A stretch of DNA of 64,000 nucleotides from Ramlibacter sp. (lineage in GTDB: Bacteria; Pseudomonadota; Gammaproteobacteria; Burkholderiales; Burkholderiaceae_C). Every line of letters starts with the position of its first letter. Position 1 is the first letter of the stretch. Location: positions 372,001-436,000 of the forward strand of contig JAHBZN010000002.1 in NCBI GenBank assembly GCA_019635415.1, written 5' to 3'. A program made the position numbers and the translations under genes. Positions 16,246 through 24,314 of the stretch are shown here, piece by piece. The notes beneath the pieces are model-generated. The model had not been told where the DNA came from. It did not search any database and saw nothing but the letters and a program-made list of their open reading frames with translations.

Positions 16246-17121
16246 ATGCCTGACACCTTCTCCATCATCGGTACCGGCAACATGGGCGGGGCCATGGCGG
16301 CCCGCCTGCTGTCGCTGGGCTACCCCGTCCGGATTCATGACATCAACCCGGCGCAAACCGAGGTTTTGGCATCAAAAGGGGCTGTAGTCCTTGACAGTCC
16401 GGCACAGTGCGCTATGGATTCTGTAGCAACCATCGTCTGCGTGGTGGACGCCGCGCAGACCGCCGAGGTGCTGTTCGGCGCGCAGGGCCTGGCGGCGGCG
16501 GTGCCCCGGGGCCATGCCGTGGTGCTGTGCCCGACCATTGCGCCCCAGGACGTCGAATCGTTCGCGCAGCGGCTCGACGCCCTGGGCATTGCCACCGTGG
16601 ATGCCCCCATGTCGGGCGGCCCGGTGCGCGCACGCGAGGGCACCATGAGCCTGATGGTGGCCTGCGCGGCCGCCGTGTTTGAACGCCACGCGGCGCTGTT
16701 CCAGGCGCTGTCGGCCAAGGTCTTTCGCATCAGTGAGCGGCCCGGCGACGGCGCGCGCACCAAGCTGGTCAACAACCTGCTGGCCGGCATCAACCTCGTC
16801 GGCGCCGCCGAGGTCATGGCCCTGGCCCAGCGCCTGGGGCTGGACCTGGGCACCACGCTGGACGTGATCGAGCAGTCCAGCGGCCAGAGCTGGATCGGCT
16901 CCGACCGGCTGCGCCGCGCCATTGCCGGTGACTACGCGCCGCGCGCCCATGTCACCCTGCTCGAAAAGGACACCCGGCTGGCCATGCAGGCCGCGCAGGC
17001 GGCCGGTTTTGCCGGCCCGCTGGGCGCGGCCGCCCGCGACACCTTTGCCCGTGCCCATGCCGCCGGACTGGCCGATCTGGACGACGGGGCCATCTTCCAG
17101 TTGCTGAGCCAGCCGCGCTGA
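16246..17121 (+). CDS. NAD(P)-dependent beta-hydroxyacid dehydrogenase (HIBADH family)
   Basis: The 291-residue protein has an N-terminal Rossmann motif SIIGTGNMGGAMAARLL, the substrate loop DAPMSGGPVRAREGTMS, and the catalytic Lys in GARTKLVNNLLAG. These are typical of 3-hydroxyisobutyrate/glyoxylate-type reductases. ATG 16246 is chosen because an upstream frame runs into rodA. Codons at 16371-16428 are a copy of the dispersed repeat and encode roughly residues 43-61 between two Rossmann strands, so the enzyme carries the repeat in frame. The substrate cannot be told. Confidence 0.88.
   Translation: MPDTFSIIGTGNMGGAMAARLLSLGYPVRIHDINPAQTEVLASKGAVVLDSPAQCAMDSVATIVCVVDAAQTAEVLFGAQGLAAAVPRGHAVVLCPTIAPQDVESFAQRLDALGIATVDAPMSGGPVRAREGTMSLMVACAAAVFERHAALFQALSAKVFRISERPGDGARTKLVNNLLAGINLVGAAEVMALAQRLGLDLGTTLDVIEQSSGQSWIGSDRLRRAIAGDYAPRAHVTLLEKDTRLAMQAAQAAGFAGPLGAAARDTFARAHAAGLADLDDGAIFQLLSQPR
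16371..16428 (-). repeat. Dispersed palindromic repeat, copy 3, inside the dehydrogenase gene
   Basis: On the minus strand it reads GCTACAGAATCCATAGC, then GCACTGTGCCGG, then CTGTCAAGGACTACAGCCCC. It aligns block for block with copies 1 and 7. Both arms of the core are intact, and the insertion is in frame. Confidence 0.7.
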
Positions 17122-17142
17122 GCGGCGCCACGGTCTGCCGGC

Positions 17143-17850
17143 ATGGACCCGTCGCTGCCTTCCCCCGACCCCGTGGCGGCCGACCTGGCGCGCTACCGCA
17201 CCATGGTCGAGCATGCAGCCGAGGGCATCTGCGTCGGGCAGGGCGGTCACATCCGGTTTGCCAATGCCTGCTGCCTTGACCTGCTGGGCGCCACGGCGGC
17301 CGATGTGGGTGTGAGGCCGATGATCGAGTACGTGCACCCCGACGACCGCGTCTTCGTCGCGGCCCAGCGCGACCGCCGCTCGCGGGGCGAGGCGGTGCCG
17401 GCCTTCGAGGCGCGCTTCCAGCGGCCCGACGGCACGGTCTGGTGGGTCGAGATTGCAGGGGTGGTGGTCGAGTGGGAAGGCGCGCCGGCCAACCTGTTCT
17501 ACCTCCGCGACACCACCCAGCGGCGCCTGCTCGACGAGCAGCTCAAGGCCACGCTGGCGCGCGAGCGTGAACTGGGCGAGCTCAAGAGCCGGCTGGTCGC
17601 CATGGCCTCTCACGAATTCCGCACGCCGTTGGCGGCCATCCTGTCCTCGGCGGAGCTGCTGTCTCACTACGGCGGCCAGATCGACGCCGAGGAGCAGCGC
17701 AGCATCCTGGGCGAGCTGGTCGCGGCCTCGGGCCGCCTGCAGCACCTGCTGGACGATCTGTTGCGGCTGCGTGACGCCGACGAGGAAAAGCTCAAGCAAC
17801 ATCTCAGCACGGCGGTACGCCCGCCGCCGCCTGGCCCGGCTGCTGGGTAA
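17143..17850 (+). CDS. PAS-HisKA protein lacking a histidine-kinase ATPase domain
   Basis: The 235-residue protein has a PAS fold (about 15-125, with HIRFANACCLDLLG and DGTVWWVEI) and a HisKA dimerisation helix with H-box ASHEFRTPLAAI (His157) ending near residue 218. It then stops after a proline-rich tail. There is no N, G1 or G2 box and no room for a HATPase domain, and the frame ends 24 bp before the next start, so this is not a frameshift of a visible downstream ATPase region. It may need a kinase in trans, or serve as a phosphotransfer/dimer partner for the REC domain of the next gene. Same strand and close spacing imply an operon. Confidence 0.83.
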   Translation: MDPSLPSPDPVAADLARYRTMVEHAAEGICVGQGGHIRFANACCLDLLGATAADVGVRPMIEYVHPDDRVFVAAQRDRRSRGEAVPAFEARFQRPDGTVWWVEIAGVVVEWEGAPANLFYLRDTTQRRLLDEQLKATLARERELGELKSRLVAMASHEFRTPLAAILSSAELLSHYGGQIDAEEQRSILGELVAASGRLQHLLDDLLRLRDADEEKLKQHLSTAVRPPPPGPAAG

Positions 17851-17874
17851 ACTGCTGCACGGGACACGCCTGCC

Positions 17875-19938
17875 ATGACCACCATTCTGATCGTTGAAGA
17901 CGACGACGCCATCCGCAACAACATCACGCGGCTGCTCAAGCTCGAAGGTTTTGACATCGTCTCGGCGCCTAATGGCCGGCTGGCGCTGGAGCGGCTGCGC
18001 CAGGTGGCCACCGACGTGGTCATTTCCGACGTCAGCATGCCCGAGATGGACGGTTTTGCGCTGCTCGAGGCCATCCGCACCGACAAGGCGCTGGCCTCGC
18101 TGCCGGTGATGCTGCTGACCGCGCTGGACGACCGTGCCAGCATGCGCCGCGGCATGACGGGGGGCGCCGATGACTACCTGGCCAAGCCCTTCACGCGCGT
18201 GGAGCTGCTCGACGCCCTGCAGGGCCTGCTGGCCAAGCGCCAGCGCGTGGCCGATACCGTGCACTCGGCCGTGACCACGCACGAGGAGCACCTGCGCCAG
18301 GCCTTTGCCGAGAGCCTGGGTGGCGCCGCGAGCGAGAAGTTCGGCCTCGAAATGCCCAGTGGTGCCGTGCCCGACCAGGTGATCGACGCCACCGTGCTGT
18401 TTTCGGACATCCGCAATTTCACCTCGCTGGCCGAGCGGCTCAATTCGAGCGAGGTGGCCGAGCTGCTCACGGTGTATTTCGAGCGCACCTGCGAGCCGGT
18501 GCTCAAGAACGGCGGGCGCCATCTCAAGTTCATCGGCGACGGCCTGATGGCGGTGTTTTCCGACACCCAGACCAGTTCCCCGATCGCCGCGGCGCGGCGC
18601 GCCGTTTCGGCCGCGCTGGCCATGGCCCTGGCCACCCATGAATTCCGCAGCTGGCTCAGCCACCGCTTCGCCGACCGCGGCCTGCCCCCGTTCGCCATTG
18701 GCGTGGGCTTGCACGCCGGCGAGGTCACGCTGTGCCGGCTGGGCACCATCCAGAACAAGGAAATCACCCCGATCGGCGACACGGTCAACACCGCCGCCCG
18801 GCTCGAGGCCTCGAGCAAGGAGCTGGGCTGGACCGTGGTGGCCAGTTCCGGGGTGCTGGAGCGCTCGGGCGAGGGGGTGCAGACCGGCGGCATGACCTCG
18901 CTCGCGGTGCGCGGCAAGAACGTCTATGTGGACGTGGCCGAGATCACGGGCCTGGTGACCAACATGGATGACAAGGTCCATGGCATGGCCACGCTGACCG
19001 AGCGTGCGGCCGAGGTGCGCGCGGCCGTGCAGATCAACTCCGAGATCACGGCGCGGGCCGTCAAGGGGGCGCTGACTTCCAAGCTGTCGGCGCTCAAGGA
19101 CCTGTCCTTCGAGGCCGGCGAGGCGCCGCTGCGGCTCAAGGGCTACCGCATCACGCGCAAGATCGGCGCCGGCGGCATGACCCAGGTCTACCTGGCGGTG
19201 CGCGAGTTCGATGGCCTGCCCGTGGTGCTCAAGGTGCTGGACGCCAGCGGGCAGGACGCCAGCGTGCACCTGTCGCGCTTCATCCAGGAGTACGCGCTGC
19301 TGTCGCAGATCGACCACCCCAACGTCATCAAGATCTACGATCAGGGCTTCACCGACGACCACGCCTACATCGCGATGGAGTATTTCGAGCGTGGCGACCT
19401 GCGCTCGGCGTTCACCACGGGCATGACCCAGGCCCGGGTCTGCCAGATCATCGGCCAGGTGGCGCAGGCGCTGGCGGTGATCCACGGGCGCGGCGTGATC
19501 CATCGCGATCTCAAGCCCGAGAACATCATGCTGCATGCCGATGGCTCGGTGGCCCTGGCCGACTTCGGCATCGCCAAGTCCATGCTCAAGGCCGAGAACA
19601 TGGCCATGACCCAGACCCGCCACGGTGACGTGGTGGGCACCCCCTATTACCTGAGCCCCGAGCAGGCCACCGGCCGGGCCATCACGCCGCAAAGCGACCT
19701 GTACAGCCTGGGCATCATGATGTTCGAGATGCTGGCGGGCCGCCGCCCGTTCGCGGCCGAGACGCTGGAGCAGCTTCTGGCGCACCACCTGCACGCGCCC
19801 ACGCCGGCGCTGCCGGCGCAGCATGCGCGGCTGCAGGCCATCGTCAACAAGCTCACCGCCAAGAAGCCCGAGGAGCGCTACGTGTCGGCCCAGGCCCTGC
19901 TGGCCGATCTGGCCGGCGTGACCGGGACACCGGCCTGA
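17875..19938 (+). CDS. REC - class III adenylate cyclase - Ser/Thr protein kinase fusion
   Basis: The 687-residue protein has three modules. Residues 1-120 are a receiver domain (Asp52 in SDVSMPEMDG, Lys104). Residues about 168-360 are a class III cyclase: metal Asp178 in LFSDIRNFT, Lys218 and Asp222 in KFIGDGLMAVF, Thr298 in EITPIGDTVN, and Asn305/Arg309. Lys and Thr at the base-selecting positions favour ATP, so cAMP. Residues about 424-685 are a Hanks-type kinase: glycine loop GAGGMTQVYL, Lys453, HRDLKPEN (Asp545), DFG 563-565 and GTPYYLSPEQA. All catalytic residues are present. Phosphorylation of REC by the preceding PAS-HisKA partner or another kinase probably gates cAMP and/or protein phosphorylation. 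Confidence 0.92.
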   Translation: MTTILIVEDDDAIRNNITRLLKLEGFDIVSAPNGRLALERLRQVATDVVISDVSMPEMDGFALLEAIRTDKALASLPVMLLTALDDRASMRRGMTGGADDYLAKPFTRVELLDALQGLLAKRQRVADTVHSAVTTHEEHLRQAFAESLGGAASEKFGLEMPSGAVPDQVIDATVLFSDIRNFTSLAERLNSSEVAELLTVYFERTCEPVLKNGGRHLKFIGDGLMAVFSDTQTSSPIAAARRAVSAALAMALATHEFRSWLSHRFADRGLPPFAIGVGLHAGEVTLCRLGTIQNKEITPIGDTVNTAARLEASSKELGWTVVASSGVLERSGEGVQTGGMTSLAVRGKNVYVDVAEITGLVTNMDDKVHGMATLTERAAEVRAAVQINSEITARAVKGALTSKLSALKDLSFEAGEAPLRLKGYRITRKIGAGGMTQVYLAVREFDGLPVVLKVLDASGQDASVHLSRFIQEYALLSQIDHPNVIKIYDQGFTDDHAYIAMEYFERGDLRSAFTTGMTQARVCQIIGQVAQALAVIHGRGVIHRDLKPENIMLHADGSVALADFGIAKSMLKAENMAMTQTRHGDVVGTPYYLSPEQATGRAITPQSDLYSLGIMMFEMLAGRRPFAAETLEQLLAHHLHAPTPALPAQHARLQAIVNKLTAKKPEERYVSAQALLADLAGVTGTPA

Positions 19939-19945
19939 TCCCGCC

Positions 19946-20374
19946 ATGCTGACGGTGGTGGGGGCCTGCCTGGTGCTGATCGCCGTGACCACGGTGATCC
20001 ACTACGAGGTGCTGCGGGGACTCAACGCGGCGCTGCCGGGCCTGAGCATTCCCAAGCGCACCAAGGTGCTGGTCGTGATTTTCTCGACCTTCCTGGCCCA
20101 TGCGCTCGAGATGGCGGTGTACGGCACGGCGCTTTACGTGCTGGTCCGCTTCCTGGGTGCTGGCGCGCTCACGGGTTCGGCGGGGTTTTCGTTCATCAAC
20201 TGCCTGTACTTTTCCGCCGAAACCTACACCTCGCTGGGATTTGGCGACCTCACTCCGGTGGGACCCGTGCGTCTGCTGGCCGGGGTGGAGGCGCTCAATG
20301 GCCTGCTGCTGATCGGCTGGTCCGCGTCCTACACCTACATTGCCATGGAGCGGTTCTGGAGTCAGCACCCATGA
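19946..20374 (+). CDS. Two-helix potassium channel-like protein
   Basis: A 142-residue membrane protein. It has an N-terminal hydrophobic segment (1-25), a second around residues 45-72, a pore loop with selectivity-filter-like TYTSLGFGDLTP near residues 95-106, and a last helix. This is the Ion_trans_2 layout with GFG in the filter. It starts 7 bp after the cyclase-kinase gene, so both are probably one transcript. The channel has no cyclic-nucleotide-binding or RCK domain, so any control by cAMP or phosphorylation would be indirect or at its short termini. Confidence 0.82.
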   Translation: MLTVVGACLVLIAVTTVIHYEVLRGLNAALPGLSIPKRTKVLVVIFSTFLAHALEMAVYGTALYVLVRFLGAGALTGSAGFSFINCLYFSAETYTSLGFGDLTPVGPVRLLAGVEALNGLLLIGWSASYTYIAMERFWSQHP

Positions 20375-20427
20375 GCGCGGCCACCTCGGCGCTCGAGTGG
20401 AGATCGGCATCGGCCTAGAATCTGCGG

Positions 20428-21888
20428 ATGATCTCCCGCGAACCCACCCTCGAACGCCTTGCCACCGCCCGACGCCTGCTGCTGGAGCCTTTCGGGCTGG
20501 ACGAGTCCCACCTGAGCCGCGCCCTGGCCGAAATCACCGCGCACCGCGTGGACGACGCCGACCTGTATTTCCAGTACACGCGCAACGAAGGCTGGAGCCT
20601 GGAGGAAGGCATCGTCAAGACCGGCTCGTTCAGCATCGATCAGGGCGTGGGTGTGCGGGCCGTCAGCGGCGAGAAGACGGCGTTCGCTTACTCCGACGAC
20701 ATTTCCGAGGCCTCGCTGCTGGATGCCGCCCGCACGGTGCGGTCCATTTCGGCGGCAGCCCGCACGGGCCGGACCAAGGTTGCTACCAAAAAAGTAGCAA
20801 GCAGCCGCTCGCTCTATGGCGGCCTGGACCCGATCGCCTCCCTGGACAGCACCGCCAAGGTGAAGCTGCTCGAGCGCGTGGAGCAGCTGGCCCGCGCCCG
20901 CGACCCGCGGGTCGCGCAGGTCATGGCCGGTCTGGCCAGCGAATACGACGTGGTCATGGTAGCGCGCGCCGACGGCACGCTGGCGGCCGACGTGCGGCCC
21001 CTCGTGCGCCTGTCGGTCACCGTCATTGCCGAGCAGAACGGCCGGCGCGAGATGGGCTCGGGCGGGGGTGGCGGCCGTTTCGGGCTGGCCTACTTCGACG
21101 ACGAGCGCATCAGCCGGTATGTCCATGACGCGGTCAACGCGGCGCTAACCAACCTCGAGTCGCGGCCCGCGCCGGCTGGCGAAATGACGGTGGTGCTGGG
21201 CCCGGGCTGGCCCGGCATCCTGCTGCACGAAGCCATTGGCCACGGGCTGGAGGGTGACTTCAACCGCAAGGGATCGAGCGCCTTCGCGGGCCGCATCGGC
21301 AAGCGCGTGGCGGCCAAGGGCGTGACCGTGCTGGACGACGGCACCATCGCCGACCGCCGTGGCTCGCTCAACGTGGACGACGAAGGCAACACCAGCCAGC
21401 GCAACGTGCTGATCGAGGACGGCATCCTGCGCGGCTACATCCAGGACTCGATGAACGCGCGCCTGATGGGCGTCAAGCCCACCGGCAATGGCCGGCGCGA
21501 GAGCTATGCCCACATCCCCATGCCGCGCATGACCAACACCTACATGCTCGGCGGCGACAAGGATCCCCGGGAAATCGTGGCCAGCATCAAGAAGGGCCTG
21601 TACGCCACCAATTTCGGTGGCGGCCAGGTGGACATCACCAGCGGCAAATTCGTGTTCTCGGCCAGCGAGGCATTCTGGGTCGAGAACGGCAAGATCCTCT
21701 ACCCGGTCAAGGGCGCGACTCTCGTGGGCAACGGCCCCGACGCATTGACCCGCGTGACCCTGATCGGCAACGACATGTCGCTGGACAGCGGCGTGGGCAC
21801 CTGCGGCAAGGAAGGCCAGAGCGTGCCCGTGGGCGTGGGCCAACCGACGCTGCGCATCGACGGCCTGACCGTGGGCGGCACGGCCTGA
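20428..21888 (+). CDS. tldD: Metalloprotease TldD
   Basis: TldD is the zinc protease that with TldE (PmbA) matures small peptides and degrades CcdA. The zinc motif HEAIGHGLEGDF is present, and the C terminus contains SGVGTCGKEGQSVPVGVGQPT, both diagnostic. Length 486 is normal. tldE is not nearby. A short core copy of the dispersed hairpin (20782-20798) lies in frame in the N-terminal domain. Confidence 0.96.
   Translation: MISREPTLERLATARRLLLEPFGLDESHLSRALAEITAHRVDDADLYFQYTRNEGWSLEEGIVKTGSFSIDQGVGVRAVSGEKTAFAYSDDISEASLLDAARTVRSISAAARTGRTKVATKKVASSRSLYGGLDPIASLDSTAKVKLLERVEQLARARDPRVAQVMAGLASEYDVVMVARADGTLAADVRPLVRLSVTVIAEQNGRREMGSGGGGGRFGLAYFDDERISRYVHDAVNAALTNLESRPAPAGEMTVVLGPGWPGILLHEAIGHGLEGDFNRKGSSAFAGRIGKRVAAKGVTVLDDGTIADRRGSLNVDDEGNTSQRNVLIEDGILRGYIQDSMNARLMGVKPTGNGRRESYAHIPMPRMTNTYMLGGDKDPREIVASIKKGLYATNFGGGQVDITSGKFVFSASEAFWVENGKILYPVKGATLVGNGPDALTRVTLIGNDMSLDSGVGTCGKEGQSVPVGVGQPTLRIDGLTVGGTA
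20782..20798 (+). repeat. Dispersed palindromic repeat, core only (copy 4), inside tldD
   Basis: GCTACCAAAAAAGTAGC is a perfect 5-bp inverted repeat with a 7-nt spacer, followed by AA, like the core of the longer copies. The downstream AGGGCTGACAGCC part is missing, so it could be chance. Confidence 0.35.
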
Positions 21889-21919
21889 AGCCGGGGCGCC
21901 AAAGGGGTCTGGTTTTCCG

Positions 21920-22477
21920 ATGAGCATCTCGTCCCGCCTCCCGATCGATCCCAGCACCCACCTGCCGAGCATCCACACGTTCGGCGAGCTCGGCGAGTTT
22001 CTGCGCGGGTCGGTCGCCGACGAGGATTGCCGAGAGGTGAGCGAGAGCATGGGCACGCTGGCCACGCATGTGGAGGCCATCGTGGCCAGCCTGCGCCTGA
22101 CCCGGGTGCGCGAGGCGTCCGCTCCACTGCTGATGGACCTGCTCACGGTGCTGCGCAATCACCGGGCGCTGATCATCGCGCTCGGACCGGCCTGGCGTGG
22201 GCTGTACGAATACGCCTCCTACCTTACCACGCTCAACAACTTCCGGGTGCTGATCGGGCAGTGGCTGCTCGAGGGCGATTCACACAGCGAGACGCTGGGC
22301 CTGTCGGCCGAAGACTTCGAGCTGGTCGCCTGGCGAACGCTGGGCGAGGGCATGCTGATGCTGGACATGTACGAGCAGCTTGCGGCGCGCGCCGTGCCCG
22401 AGGAGTCGTCCATGGCCGCGCTCGAAGAGCCGCGCGTGGAGCGGGCGCTGGCGTGGTGGCAAAAACTCAGGCTGTGA
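21920..22477 (+). CDS. Hypothetical alpha-helical protein
   Basis: A 185-residue, predominantly helical, soluble-looking protein with no signal peptide or clear catalytic motif. The middle contains LRNHRALIIALGPAWRGLYEYAS and a later ELVAWRTLGEGMLMLDMYEQL. It sits 31 bp after tldD in the same direction and ends 56 bp before the aroG leader peptide. I do not recognise the family. Confidence 0.7.
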   Translation: MSISSRLPIDPSTHLPSIHTFGELGEFLRGSVADEDCREVSESMGTLATHVEAIVASLRLTRVREASAPLLMDLLTVLRNHRALIIALGPAWRGLYEYASYLTTLNNFRVLIGQWLLEGDSHSETLGLSAEDFELVAWRTLGEGMLMLDMYEQLAARAVPEESSMAALEEPRVERALAWWQKLRL

Positions 22478-22533
22478 CGCCCGCGCCACAGGCTGTCATG
22501 GCCTGTGAGGACTGTTGTGCTACATTTCGCCTC

Positions 22534-22623
22534 ATGCATTTCGCAGCCCGTTTTTACTTTTTTGGCTATTTTTGGTTCTCGAACGCCCCGGCGGTTGAGA
22601 GATCTGAGCGAGCCTGCAAGTAA
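22534..22623 (+). CDS. Aromatic-amino-acid leader peptide of aroG
   Basis: A 29-codon frame starting MHFAARFYFFGYFWF, with nine aromatic residues (six Phe, two Tyr, one Trp) among the first 15, ends 20 bp before a strong terminator and 97 bp before the DAHP synthase gene. This is the classic form of a transcription-attenuation leader: ribosome stalling at Phe/Tyr/Trp codons would favour an alternative hairpin. CCCCGGCGG at 22586-22594, inside the leader, can pair with the terminator's first arm. Confidence 0.85.
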   Translation: MHFAARFYFFGYFWFSNAPAVERSERACK

Positions 22624-22643
22624 GAGCACCCCAGAATCTCCTC

Positions 22644-22675
22644 AAAAACCGCCGGACCCCCGGCGGTTTTTTTTT
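22644..22675 (+). terminator. Attenuator terminator before aroG
   Basis: Arms AAAAACCGCCGG (22644-22655) and CCGGCGGTTTTT (22660-22671) pair perfectly around a 4-nt loop, followed by a run of T to 22675. Together with the aromatic leader peptide upstream it forms an attenuator. Confidence 0.9.
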
Positions 22676-22719
22676 GCCCCGATTTCCCATCAAAACCACG
22701 ACAGCACAGGAGTGAACCG

Positions 22720-23850
22720 ATGAACGCCAAAGCCACCGCCCCCGGCACCGATGCCTGGTATGCGAACCCCGTCGACAAAACCAGCCAGACCGACGACGAA
22801 CGCATCAAGGACATCACCGTGCTGCCCCCTCCTGAACACCTGATCCGCTTCTTCCCGATCCGCGGCACCGCCGTTGAATCGCTGATCACCGAGACGCGCA
22901 AGAACATCCACAACATCATGGCGGCCAAGGACGACCGGCTGCTGGTGGTGATCGGCCCCTGTTCGATCCACGACCCCGCCGCCGCGCTGGACTATGCGCG
23001 CCGCCTCAAGGAGGCCCGGGCCAAGCACAGCGGCACGCTGGAAATCGTGATGCGCGTGTACTTCGAGAAGCCCCGCACCACCGTGGGCTGGAAGGGGCTG
23101 ATCAACGATCCGTACCTGGACGAAAGCTTCCGCATCGACGAGGGCCTGCGCATCGCGCGCCAGTTGCTGATCGAGATCAACCGGCTCGGCCTGCCCGCGG
23201 GCAGCGAGTTCCTGGACGTGATTTCGCCCCAGTACATCGGCGACCTCATCAGCTGGGGCGCCATCGGCGCGCGCACCACCGAGAGCCAGGTGCACCGCGA
23301 GCTGGCCTCGGGCATTTCCGCGCCGATCGGCTTCAAGAATGGCACCGACGGCAACATCAAGATCGCCACCGACGCCATCCAGGCGGCGGCGCGTGGCCAC
23401 CACTTCCTGTCGGTGCACAAGAACGGCCAGGTGGCGGTGGTGCAGACCAGCGGTAACAAGGACTGCCACGTGATCCTGCGCGGCGGCAAGGCGCCCAACT
23501 ACGACGCTGCGAGCGTGGCGGCGGCCTGCAAGGAGCTGGAGGCCGCCAAACTGCCGCCCACGCTGATGGTGGACTGCAGCCACGCCAACAGCAGCAAGCA
23601 GCACGAACGGCAGATCGACGTGGCGCGTGACATCGCGGCCCAGGTCGCCGGCGGCTCGCACCAGGTGTTTGGCCTCATGGTGGAGAGCCACCTGATGCCG
23701 GGGGCCCAGAAATTCACCCCGGGCAAGGACGACGCCGGCGTGCTCGAGTACGGCAAGAGCATCACCGACGCCTGCATCGGCTGGGGCGACTCGCTGCAGG
23801 TGCTGGACGTGCTGTCGGACGCGGTGAAGACCCGCCGGGCGCGCAAGTAG
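22720..23850 (+). CDS. aroG: 3-deoxy-7-phosphoheptulonate (DAHP) synthase, class I
   Basis: This enzyme condenses phosphoenolpyruvate and erythrose-4-phosphate, the entry to the shikimate pathway. The 376-residue protein has VIGPCSIHDP (metal-binding Cys), RVYFEKPRTTVGWKG and GSEFLDVISPQYIGDL. Metal ligands His/Glu/Asp lie in VDCSHANSSKQ, SHLMPGAQ and SITDACIGW. It is of the AroF/G/H type. Control by the upstream aromatic leader and attenuator is strongly suggested. Which aromatic amino acid inhibits the enzyme cannot be read from this. Confidence 0.95.
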   Translation: MNAKATAPGTDAWYANPVDKTSQTDDERIKDITVLPPPEHLIRFFPIRGTAVESLITETRKNIHNIMAAKDDRLLVVIGPCSIHDPAAALDYARRLKEARAKHSGTLEIVMRVYFEKPRTTVGWKGLINDPYLDESFRIDEGLRIARQLLIEINRLGLPAGSEFLDVISPQYIGDLISWGAIGARTTESQVHRELASGISAPIGFKNGTDGNIKIATDAIQAAARGHHFLSVHKNGQVAVVQTSGNKDCHVILRGGKAPNYDAASVAAACKELEAAKLPPTLMVDCSHANSSKQHERQIDVARDIAAQVAGGSHQVFGLMVESHLMPGAQKFTPGKDDAGVLEYGKSITDACIGWGDSLQVLDVLSDAVKTRRARK

Positions 23851-23937
23851 TCCGGCCCGCCGGGGGCCCGCCCTGCGGGTTTGACGGGGTTGCGGCGGAC
23901 TGCGGCTCGCGGCAAGCTTGCGGCTTAGGAGGCCGAC

Positions 23938-24249
23938 ATGCGCAGTGAAGTCACCGTCAAACTCGCCGATGGAGCCGAGCTCCGCTTCGATCTCGATGAA
24001 GTCCAGCCCATGCCCCACGACGTGGCCCGCTGGTGGCTGGACGAACAGTTCACCCGGCTGGGCTGCGAGCCGCTGCGGCCCACGGGCAAGGTGCTGATCG
24101 CCGACAAGGTGCTGTGCGTGGCCCAGGCGGCGGGCGGGGCGCAGTTTGCCGATGCGCAGTGGGGCGGGGCCTTTGCGCGCGCCGCCAGTGCCGCGCTGGC
24201 CAAACCGGTGGTCCATGTGGACGTGCCGGAGATGGCCATTTCTTTCTGA
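23938..24249 (+). CDS. Small hypothetical protein
   Basis: A 103-residue soluble protein without signal peptide, cysteine cluster or known motif. Its sequence starts MRSEVTVKLADGAELRFDLDEV and ends VHVDVPEMAISF, with clean codon use and an AGGAGG just upstream at 23927-23932. It is 87 bp after aroG. The family is not recognised. A dispersed repeat copy begins at its stop codon. Confidence 0.65.
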   Translation: MRSEVTVKLADGAELRFDLDEVQPMPHDVARWWLDEQFTRLGCEPLRPTGKVLIADKVLCVAQAAGGAQFADAQWGGAFARAASAALAKPVVHVDVPEMAISF

Positions 24250-24314
24250 TTTCAAGCCAGATTGGCCGTCAGCCCTTGCTGGGCGGCCGTTGTTTGCTAT
24301 TTCTTTTGTAGCAA
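24248..24314 (-). repeat. Dispersed palindromic repeat, copy 5
   Basis: On the minus strand it reads GCTACAAAAGAAATAGC, then AAACAACGG, then CAGCAAGGGCTGACGGCC. It lies between the small gene and mpl and overlaps the last codons of mpl. Confidence 0.7.

Noticed and set aside
17850..17875. Frameshift joining the PAS-HisKA gene to a missing ATPase domain
   Set aside because: The region after the stop goes straight to the start of the REC domain in 24 bp. There is no ATPase-like sequence in any frame, so the domain is absent, not shifted.
16372..19992. 1206-codon open frame on the minus strand
   Set aside because: It is antisense to the well-supported dehydrogenase, PAS-HisKA and cyclase-kinase genes. 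Its composition (many His/Arg/Gly/Gln) is typical of mirror frames in high-GC DNA.
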